A DNA stretch of 13,508 bases from HGM04593 sp964458275 (GTDB lineage: Bacteria; Bacteroidota; Bacteroidia; Bacteroidales; Bacteroidaceae), in assembly GCA_964458275.1 (NCBI GenBank), contig CAYWIE010000053.1, positions 1 to 13,508 of the forward strand, written 5' to 3'. Of this stretch, positions 7,007 through 13,508 are shown piece by piece. Position numbers and translations under genes: made by a program. The stretch's first letter is position 1; each line of letters opens with the position of its first letter. A model generated the notes under the pieces. The model searched no databases and was not told the DNA's origin. It saw only the letters and a list, made by a program, of their open reading frames with translations.

Positions 7007-7014
7007 CAAAGTTA
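7007..7014 (-). promoter_or_regulatory. tyrS: -7 element of the tyrS promoter
   Basis: The - strand reads TAACTTTG here, an exact TAnnTTTG. The expected -33 region (about 7033-7037) reads TTTTC rather than TTTG, so that half is weak. Transcription would start near 7000. The leader opens almost at once with a perfect hairpin: CGGAAA (6996-6991), loop GCCG, TTTCCG (6986-6981). This may stabilise the mRNA or control initiation. Confidence 0.6.
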
Positions 7015-7102
7015 ATGCTTTTATCTTTTTCTGAAAAACTGTTTAACGCTTATTTTTCAACAAAATCTTCTTGTTGTGCGTATATGCTTGTTAATAAATG
7101 CG

Positions 7103-7930
7103 TTATTTTTCGCGTTCGCCATTGTCGCCAAGATGGTAGAGCGGTGATGGGGTAGCACGTTTAAGCACATTCAGATATACATCCTTGCCCGGAATGATGC
7201 CGTAGCTGCGCATTTGCATTTCCACTGCTTTGTAGGCGAGTTCGGGGTGGTTGTTCTCCTCGCTCAGATGGCACAGCCATATATATTTAAGGTGTTCGTT
7301 GAAGTTCCGCGCAAGGAATTCGGCTGTTGTCTGGTTGCTCAGATGGCCTGTGTCGCTCGATACACGGTCTTTCAGGAACTTGGGGTATTTGCCCATTGCC
7401 AGCATCTCTTCTTCGTAGTTGGCTTCTATGACAAGATAGTTTGCCTTGTTGATGTATTGGGCTGCCGTAGGGGTAATGCAGCCGAGGTCGGTGAGGAAAC
7501 AGAATGTCTTGCCGCCGATCTCTATGCAGTATCCTACGTTGTCGCTACCGTCGTGAGGGACTTCGAAGGCTGTGATGGTCATATCCCTAAAGTCGATGCT
7601 CTTCTCCTTTTCGATGTAGCGTACGTATTGCTTTTCGATAGGTGATGTTATGCAGTAGTTGCGTGTTATACCTTCGTGTACCTCTTTGGTCGCGTAGATG
7701 GGTATCATGCCTTTGGCAGCTATGACACCGAGCGATTTTATGTGGTCGGCATGGTCGTGGGTGACAAATACGGCGCAGATGCTTTCGAAGGGGATATTTT
7801 CTCTCTTCAGCGCCTGCCGTATCGTCTTTACGGGAATTCCGGCATCTATCAATATGCCGTACGTTCCTGTGCCGATGTAGTAGCTGTTTCCGCAACTGCC
7901 GCTACCGATGCTCATAAAACGAATTTCCAT
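7103..7930 (-). CDS. MBL-fold metallohydrolase of the YycJ/WalJ type
   Basis: The product has 275 residues, close to the size of YycJ/WalJ proteins. The start SIGSGSCGNSYYI (7-19) is the family hallmark. The metal-binding HxHxDH motif is at H58, H60, D62 and H63 in THDHADH. Further likely ligands are H126 (VPHDGSD), D148 (TDLG) and H196 (GHLSN), with conserved histidines in CHLSEENNHP (221-228). It has no signal peptide and should be cytoplasmic. In Firmicutes WalJ is linked to cell wall and chromosome control and is proposed to be a nuclease; in Bacteroidota the substrate is not established. It starts 54 bases after tamL with no promoter motif between, so it is probably cotranscribed with tamL. 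tyrS downstream has its own promoter. Confidence 0.88.
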   Translation of the reverse strand: MEIRFMSIGSGSCGNSYYIGTGTYGILIDAGIPVKTIRQALKRENIPFESICAVFVTHDHADHIKSLGVIAAKGMIPIYATKEVHEGITRNYCITSPIEKQYVRYIEKEKSIDFRDMTITAFEVPHDGSDNVGYCIEIGGKTFCFLTDLGCITPTAAQYINKANYLVIEANYEEEMLAMGKYPKFLKDRVSSDTGHLSNQTTAEFLARNFNEHLKYIWLCHLSEENNHPELAYKAVEMQMRSYGIIPGKDVYLNVLKRATPSPLYHLGDNGEREK

Positions 7931-7984
7931 ATCATATATTTTTTTATTCCTATTCCTGTAACTGTATATGCCTTGCTCCGGTTA

Positions 7985-10318
7985 TCAGAATGGGTATCCA
8001 ACTGCAAAGTGCAGTGCGAAATCTCTTTCGAAGTCGGGGTTAAGCAGAGGGTATTTGTCTTTTCCTGAGAGGGCAGGATTTACTGCTTTCATGCCACAGT
8101 CAAGGCGGAAGACAAAGAAATCAAGTTCGAAGCGAAAGCCCATTCCGTATGAGAAGGCAATCTCTTTGTGAAACTTTTTTATATCGAATTGTCCGCCGGG
8201 CTGCTCTTTGTAGTTCCTTATGGTCCAGATGTTGCCGGCGTCGATAAATAGTACCGAGTGTATTTTCCAGAAAAGACGCGAACGGAATTCTATGTTGAAG
8301 TCCAGTTTCATGTCTCCCGACTGGTTGATGAAGTCAATGTTGCTGTTCTTGTTCTTGAAAGAGCCGGGGCCGAGTCCGCGTACAGTCCATCCGCGCATGC
8401 TGTTGGCTCCGCCCGAAAAGTAACGCTTCTCAAATGGGAGGATGGTGGAGTTGCCGTAGGGGTAGGCTATGCCAATTCCTGTGTGCAGCACCAATGCGTT
8501 CCTATCGTCGAAGTTTATGCGCGATGTTATGTCGATGTCTCCTTTTACGTATTGTGCGTATGCTATGTCCATGAATGTGTATTGCCCCTCGCTGTTCTGA
8601 GGTGTGCGCAAAAGGGTATTTGCTGCAGTTAGTATGTTGCCCGAACTTTCTATGTTGCCTCGTATGGAAAAAGTTGTTCCTCTGTATTCTCCTTTTCCGG
8701 CTGCCGAGTTATAGGAAAAGGAGTAGCCCATCTTTGTTATCAGCAGATTCTCGTAGTTGTATTTGAGGATGGAGTTACGGTTGGATATGCTGTCGAGGTA
8801 TTCTTTCTTGAATGTGTCTGATATCCATGGTACGTAGATGTAGCTGAGGTCGAGCAGGTCGAACTTGTGCTGCATGGTTTCTTTCTTGCTCCAAAGGTAG
8901 CTCCATGATGCCGAGAGCAGTTGACGCTCGAATTCGGGGCGCTCCTGTGAGTTGAATTTTATGGAAAATTGCATTTCCGATTTCAGATGACGTTTTTCGG
9001 CGGGAATGAAGGAGGAAACGGCGCCTCCGGGAATGCGCAGTCCGAGCTCGGCTCCGTATTCGAAGTAGCTGTCCTTTATATATCCGCTTAGTCCCGATAT
9101 TGCTTCGTATGCACCGAAAAGCTTCACCGAGAATACTTCTGAACCTTTGAAGAGGTTGCGGTTGGTGAATGTGAGTGATGCAGCTGCGCCGAGGTCGCCG
9201 GCGGTGTTTGTGCCTTCGAGGTCGAAGATTGCAGAGCGTTGCTTGCGGCGTTCGAACATGATGTAACAGTCGAGAAGGGAGTCACAGAGGGCGTTGTCGC
9301 GCATCCTTATGGTGGCGTATCTCAGTGCGTTGAGCTGTGAGAATGAGTTGTATGTCCTGTTGACCTTGCTCTGCGAATAGTATTCTCCGGGCTCTATGTA
9401 TATTTGGTTGGTGAGGACGGTAGGGCGTATGAATGGCTTGTTCTTGTACAGCAGGTTGTAGTCTCCCATTGCGAGGGTGTCGCAGCCGGACAATATGTCG
9501 TCGTCGAGACGCAGACCGGCGTCTGATACCACTGAGATATTGCCGAAGCGGTATTGGCGGTGTGGCTCCGGGGTATCTTGTACGTTTGCTTTGAAGGCGG
9601 CAACCTTCATGTTGAGGCTTATTTCGGTAGAGTGGTGGGCTGTGTCTGCAACGAAGGTGATGAATTCTTTCTGGAACTTATAGAACCCGTTGTCCTTGAG
9701 GTGGTTTGTGATGCGTTCACGTTCTTTGTTCAGTGTATTTATGCTGAATGGTATTCCCGGTTTTACAAGGGATTTGGCGGTATCTTGCAGTATGTATGCT
9801 TCCACCAGCGAGTCTTCTATTTCGCGGCTGACGCTCGTTATCTTGTATCTGTTTCTTTCGTGTAGGTAGTAAACGGCATTTACTCTGTTCTTCTTTTTTG
9901 TGGCTTTGGGCTCATGGTCTACTCTGGCATGCAGATAGCCGTTGTTGCGGAGCATTGTTTCTATATTGCTTCGTGTGAGTTCGGCTTGCCTTTCGTCGTA
10001 GATTACGGGGGCTTCGCCTATTTTACGCAGGGCTTTGTTTATGAATTTTGTGCTGTCTTTGCCGGAGAGACAGTATATGTACATAGGCACTTTCACCAGA
10101 CTGAACAATTTGGAGTTCGGGTTTTGACGGACGTATGAACGTGCTTCGGCGGATTTGTTTTCTTTGTTGTAGGAGATTATCTCTACGTCGTTGAGCATAC
10201 GCTCTCCTTCCGGTATGAATTTTGATACCGAACAAGAAGCAAGCAGCACAAGGCATAGCATTATGTATATTCCCCTTTTTATTGGCACGTTCTTTGGTTT
10301 TTGGTTGGTTTTTGGCAT
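7985..10318 (-). CDS. tamL: TamL, lipoprotein BamA/TamA-family outer membrane assembly factor
   Basis: The product has 777 residues from the ATG at 10318. The N-terminus is a lipoprotein signal: basic n-region, hydrophobic core, lipobox LASC with C29. The residues after Cys are not acidic, so it lacks the usual surface-export tag. Residues of about 35-250 resemble POTRA domains, and the rest is a 16-strand Omp85 barrel. The Omp85 family motif appears as MRGWTVRGLGPG at 641-652, and FIDAGNIW lies near 691-698. The protein ends in HFAVGYPF, a fitting beta-signal with a C-terminal Phe. A lipidated TamA-like protein is the known Bacteroidota variant TamL, which works with TamB. tamB is not adjacent here. 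An alternative TTG start at 10336 lies inside the promoter and is unlikely. It is probably in one operon with the MBL gene downstream. Confidence 0.88.
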   Translation of the reverse strand: MPKTNQKPKNVPIKRGIYIMLCLVLLASCSVSKFIPEGERMLNDVEIISYNKENKSAEARSYVRQNPNSKLFSLVKVPMYIYCLSGKDSTKFINKALRKIGEAPVIYDERQAELTRSNIETMLRNNGYLHARVDHEPKATKKKNRVNAVYYLHERNRYKITSVSREIEDSLVEAYILQDTAKSLVKPGIPFSINTLNKERERITNHLKDNGFYKFQKEFITFVADTAHHSTEISLNMKVAAFKANVQDTPEPHRQYRFGNISVVSDAGLRLDDDILSGCDTLAMGDYNLLYKNKPFIRPTVLTNQIYIEPGEYYSQSKVNRTYNSFSQLNALRYATIRMRDNALCDSLLDCYIMFERRKQRSAIFDLEGTNTAGDLGAAASLTFTNRNLFKGSEVFSVKLFGAYEAISGLSGYIKDSYFEYGAELGLRIPGGAVSSFIPAEKRHLKSEMQFSIKFNSQERPEFERQLLSASWSYLWSKKETMQHKFDLLDLSYIYVPWISDTFKKEYLDSISNRNSILKYNYENLLITKMGYSFSYNSAAGKGEYRGTTFSIRGNIESSGNILTAANTLLRTPQNSEGQYTFMDIAYAQYVKGDIDITSRINFDDRNALVLHTGIGIAYPYGNSTILPFEKRYFSGGANSMRGWTVRGLGPGSFKNKNSNIDFINQSGDMKLDFNIEFRSRLFWKIHSVLFIDAGNIWTIRNYKEQPGGQFDIKKFHKEIAFSYGMGFRFELDFFVFRLDCGMKAVNPALSGKDKYPLLNPDFERDFALHFAVGYPF

Positions 10319-10333
10319 TTTGCCGCCAATTTG

Positions 10334-10341
10334 CAAAGATA
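10334..10341 (-). promoter_or_regulatory. tamL: -7 element upstream of tamL
   Basis: The - strand reads TATCTTTG, an exact TAnnTTTG. No clear TTTG is found at the -33 distance. If used, transcription would begin near 10327, leaving only about 9 bases before the ATG at 10318. That would be an unusually short leader. Confidence 0.5.
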
Positions 10342-10426
10342 GCGTTTTTTTGTTTTATTGGGGCAGGATTTGAGCCTATTTTGGCTTAGAAGCTGTTTGT
10401 CATTGATATTGGCAGATATATGTTGC

Positions 10427-10461
10427 GGTTCAGAAGCAGATTCTAATGCTTCTGTCGAACC
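10427..10461 (-). terminator. Possible terminator hairpin after the MG2/Sel1 gene
   Basis: GGTTC plus AGAAGC (10427-10437) pairs with GCTTCT (10448-10453) and GAACC (10457-10461), an 11-bp stem with a 3-base bulge, starting 7 bases past the stop codon. There is no U-tract on the - strand, so it may only be an mRNA 3' stabiliser. Confidence 0.4.
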
Positions 10462-10467
10462 TAACGT

Positions 10468-13400
10468 TTATTTGTAGAACTTGAAAAGTTCAAATTCGTA
10501 TGCCTTTGCCTTGCCAATCTCGCTGCCTTGCTCGGCGGCTTTCTTATACCATCTGTAGGCTTTAATGTCATTCTTTTTTATTCCGCGACCCTTTTCGAAA
10601 CACTTGGCAACCTGTTCCTGCGCTTTCATCAAGCCATTGTTGGCGGCATGTTGCAGCCACTCGAAACGCTTTTTCTTGTCCTTCTTCACATAGCGTCCGT
10701 TGCTGTAGAACTCGGCGAGTCTCATCTGTGCCTGGGCATTGCGCAGTTCGGCGGCGCGGGTGTACAGCTTTATTGTCTCCGATTCGCGCAGAGCCTTGCC
10801 TTTCTTGCCATCAACCGAGTCTTGATGTTCATGCATACGGGCAACCTTGTACATTGCGTATGGCTCTTTATTTTCGGCTGCGCGTTTGTACCACTCGGTA
10901 GCCTTTTCGTAGTTCTTTCCGGTGAAAAGCCCCTCGTCATAGCTTTTGGCGAGCATGCTCATCGAGCGCACAGAACCGCTGTCGGCAGCAAGAGTGTAAT
11001 ATTTCAGTGCAAGGGCGTCGTCCTTTTTTGTTCCATTGCCATCCTTGTAGCATGTAGCCAACTGATGCAGAGCAGGGACAATGCCGCTGTTCGCTGCCGA
11101 ACGATAAAGGCTGAATGCTTTTATGCTGTCCTTGTCTGTTCCTTGTCCATAGGCGTAGCAGATGGCTGTAAGGTATGCGGCGGTAGGCTCACCCATTGCT
11201 GCCGCATCGCTGAAATTGGCGAACGCGCCTTTATACTCTTGTTCCTTGTATAGTTTTTGTCCGTCATTTATCAGTTTCATGCAATAGGCAAGCATTGCGG
11301 GGTTGTTTTTCAATGTGGCAGTATTCTTCTGTTCTGCAATTGCTCTCTGTTCATGGGAGAGTGTACGGGTAATAATGTTCAGGTCGCTGCCGTATATGGT
11401 GCCGTTGTAGTATCCCTCGGCGTTCACGCTTATTTCCTTTGCCACGCTGCTGTTGCACAGTTCAACGATAGCTTTCCCGTTTGTGTTGTTCACCGATGGT
11501 ACCCATATTAACGTGCGACGGAAGTCCTTTTCTGTGGGTTGCTTGCCCTTGTAGTCGGGTGAGTAGAACTGTTTGCTCTCGCTGTATCCTTGTATGGATG
11601 TGTAGCGTTTGACGCTGCCCGTGTGCAGGTCGGGGACAATACCTTTCTGCTCATCCTCATCGGTATATGGAATCATGCAGGCCACGTAGTTGGGGTTCAT
11701 GGGGAACGAGCGCCCTCTGTTCATTCCACTCTCAAGCCGGTTATGAAAATTTACTCCGGGATAGCCATCCTTTTCATTCCCTCCATTTACATACATTTGC
11801 GACAGGAATCCTAAATAGAATTTCATGTAGTGCATCTTGTTGTCCATAGCTCTACCCTTACGCGTCCACTCCGATTGCAGATTCTCGAACTGTTCTCTTG
11901 TGCCCTTGTCGCTTCGTATTACAAATTCCTTGAAGTTAGTCATCTTCATGGAATTCTTTCCTTTTAAATAGTCATTGTCGGGACGTGGAACGGAGTCGGA
12001 GTTGTAAGTGCCTGCTACCACCATCAATTGCACCCAGTATGCCCAATTGTAATTGTGGCGCTTGATGGCACTGCGCACCACATCGGCAGCGGTGTAGGCA
12101 TTGGGGAACATCTGATAAGGGATTCTAAGGTAGTTGGAGTCGCGTGTCGGCGCATCACCACCCCCGCCCCCCGAAGTTAGAATATCCATCCGGCTCCAGT
12201 ATCTGATATTGCCTAAATATTTGATCATAGGAACATCGCTGCTTATTGGCCATTCGGTTATATAGGATAGTTCTGTTGTTTCGTTGTCCAACAACGTGAT
12301 ATACTCTTCCTCGTTTGTGATGTCATTCATTCGTTCCTGAATTTTATTGCTGTACTTGTCATAGTCTTTCGATTCATTCAAGAAGGTTACATCCTGTGCA
12401 TACTCCCACTCGTCGAGATAGTCGAATCGCATTTCACTATGCGGTGGACGGCTGTTGCGTTCATACTCTTTTGCAGCCGTTACCTCCACTGACGAGAGCA
12501 TGTATTCGAACGGACGCAGCTTGATGCTTTTAGCCTCTTGTTCGTGCTTCTCTTTGTCGGTAAGTGGTAGTCCCATGTGCCGCTCCCAATAATTGTAGAG
12601 CCGAAAATCGGGCGAGTAATAGCGGTCGAGAGAAAATGAATAGATAGAATCTACTATTTGGTCGGCTGCCAGCATCGGTGTAATTGCACCTATCTTTTTG
12701 CCATAGAATTCCTCTGTTTGCAATTGCAAAATTCCTTTCTTGTCCGATGCAAATTCATAATTGCTGATGGTGCTGTCCTTGTAACAGATTTCGAATTTCA
12801 TTTTGAGGCTTTTCTGCGGAATCAGTGTGAAGCGGCCCAATTGGCCAAACTTCTTGTTTTTCTCTTTTTTGTAGAAAGTACCCTTAACGGTTATTCCCTT
12901 TTCCATCGGCTGGTCGAGCTTTATCTCTTTCCGTGCCAATTTTGTCCAGTCGTATGATGTCCAGCCGTTTGTGAGCATCAGCAGGTCGAGTTCTTCGGCG
13001 CGCTCCTTGTTGGCAATGTCAAAGTAGCGGGCGGCGTCGGGGATGTAGCCTTTGAGTTCGGAACCAAGCAGCAGATAGCTGTACATATTGTGGGTGTAGG
13101 AAGTTTGTTGCCTGCCGGCGGCGTCGCTGACGGAGAGGGACAGTTCTGCATTTTCTTCTATGGGCTTGCCGTCCTCGCGCTCTATGGTTACGCTGAACTT
13201 TTCGTGGGGTTTCAGCGATAGCTTGTGCAGGGGTTCGCCATTGGCGGTTACTTTCAGTTTGGCTGTCTCTCGGTCGCCGGGCTGTATCTTTTCGTGCATC
13301 ACAAAGAACTGTCGCTCGGCAAGGGGCAGGCTGTCGCCGGCAAAGACGATGGCGCGGTTCACGCCTTCGCGCAGTGAGTCTTTGCTGATGGTGAATATTT

Positions 13401-13508
13401 TGCCGTCGTCCTGCGAGGTGTAGCTTTTGTAGTGGGAGAGTTCGCCGCGGTGCAGTATGCCCATGCCTATCGTGGTGGGCGTGGCGATGTTGTTGCTGAC
13501 CTTTATGT
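10468..13508 (-). CDS. MG2/TonB-plug-like envelope protein fused to C-terminal Sel1 repeats (5' end outside the window)
   Basis: The frame stays open to the window edge, so the true start and any signal peptide are missing. From the ATG at 13464, 998 residues are visible; 14 more in-frame codons precede it. Residues 1-330 match the beta-rich part of large Bacteroidota MG2/carboxypeptidase-regulatory-like proteins, with the typical LDLLMLTNGWTSYDW at 160-173. Residues 320-640 correspond to the plug-like region and include the family phrase GYSESKQFYSPDY at 626-638. A closing beta-domain (WVPSVNNTNGKA) follows at 654-690. From about 730 to 985 there are roughly seven Sel1 repeats of about 36 residues (A-x2-YY-x-LAADSG-type helices), which bind partner proteins. 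A Gly5 stretch (432-436) sits on a G-rich run. It is probably periplasmic or outer-membrane associated. The function is unknown. Confidence 0.75.
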   Translation of the reverse strand, partial: IKVSNNIATPTTIGMGILHRGELSHYKSYTSQDDGKIFTISKDSLREGVNRAIVFAGDSLPLAERQFFVMHEKIQPGDRETAKLKVTANGEPLHKLSLKPHEKFSVTIEREDGKPIEENAELSLSVSDAAGRQQTSYTHNMYSYLLLGSELKGYIPDAARYFDIANKERAEELDLLMLTNGWTSYDWTKLARKEIKLDQPMEKGITVKGTFYKKEKNKKFGQLGRFTLIPQKSLKMKFEICYKDSTISNYEFASDKKGILQLQTEEFYGKKIGAITPMLAADQIVDSIYSFSLDRYYSPDFRLYNYWERHMGLPLTDKEKHEQEAKSIKLRPFEYMLSSVEVTAAKEYERNSRPPHSEMRFDYLDEWEYAQDVTFLNESKDYDKYSNKIQERMNDITNEEEYITLLDNETTELSYITEWPISSDVPMIKYLGNIRYWSRMDILTSGGGGGDAPTRDSNYLRIPYQMFPNAYTAADVVRSAIKRHNYNWAYWVQLMVVAGTYNSDSVPRPDNDYLKGKNSMKMTNFKEFVIRSDKGTREQFENLQSEWTRKGRAMDNKMHYMKFYLGFLSQMYVNGGNEKDGYPGVNFHNRLESGMNRGRSFPMNPNYVACMIPYTDEDEQKGIVPDLHTGSVKRYTSIQGYSESKQFYSPDYKGKQPTEKDFRRTLIWVPSVNNTNGKAIVELCNSSVAKEISVNAEGYYNGTIYGSDLNIITRTLSHEQRAIAEQKNTATLKNNPAMLAYCMKLINDGQKLYKEQEYKGAFANFSDAAAMGEPTAAYLTAICYAYGQGTDKDSIKAFSLYRSAANSGIVPALHQLATCYKDGNGTKKDDALALKYYTLAADSGSVRSMSMLAKSYDEGLFTGKNYEKATEWYKRAAENKEPYAMYKVARMHEHQDSVDGKKGKALRESETIKLYTRAAELRNAQAQMRLAEFYSNGRYVKKDKKKRFEWLQHAANNGLMKAQEQVAKCFEKGRGIKKNDIKAYRWYKKAAEQGSEIGKAKAYEFELFKFYK

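Noticed and set aside
10528..11253. A 241-codon + strand frame opposite the Sel1 repeats
   Set aside because: It is a shadow of the repeat codons. The hydrophobic look comes from reading the antisense of charged helices.

Overview
The window looks like a chromosomal piece of a Bacteroidota genome of the order Bacteroidales, most likely Prevotellaceae. The order-level call rests on several promoters of the Bacteroides type (TTTG, about 17-20 bases, TAnnTTTG), the absence of clear Shine-Dalgarno sites, a PorT-family outer membrane protein, a lipoprotein TamA homologue (TamL), and a large MG2/plug-like protein of a type common in this phylum. The family-level call is inference. No phage, plasmid, transposase, rRNA, tRNA or CRISPR signature is visible.

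Left part (1-4021). A consensus promoter on the + strand (144-174) is followed about 150 bases later by a very strong intrinsic terminator (332-386). Between them lies an apparent, unrecognised noncoding RNA of about 200 nt with several self-complementary segments. A second patch (402-568) is bounded by long nested inverted repeats. Then comes, on the - strand, an 891-residue AAA protein: an N-terminal domain I do not recognise, a degenerate CbxX-like AAA module, and an intact CbxX-like AAA module. A textbook - strand promoter (3990-4021) lies about 660 bases upstream of its start, so either the AAA mRNA has a very long, hairpin-rich leader or another small RNA sits there.

Middle part (4025-7014). 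A small YqiA-type alpha/beta hydrolase (-) is divergent from porT (+). porT and tyrS (-) converge on a perfect 18-bp hairpin terminator that is itself nested inside outer pairings. tyrS has its own promoter at 7007-7014, with a hairpin at the very start of its leader.

Right part (7103-13508). A metallo-beta-lactamase-fold hydrolase follows tamL with a 54-base gap and no promoter of its own, so the two are probably cotranscribed on the - strand. At the right edge is a large partial gene whose product joins an MG2/plug-like region to about seven Sel1 repeats.

Most of the genes are housekeeping or envelope functions: tyrosine charging, outer membrane assembly, and type IX secretion. The most unusual material is at the left: the structured RNA, the AAA protein with a dead first ATPase module, and structured noncoding DNA on both sides of that gene. 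I cannot show that these form one system.
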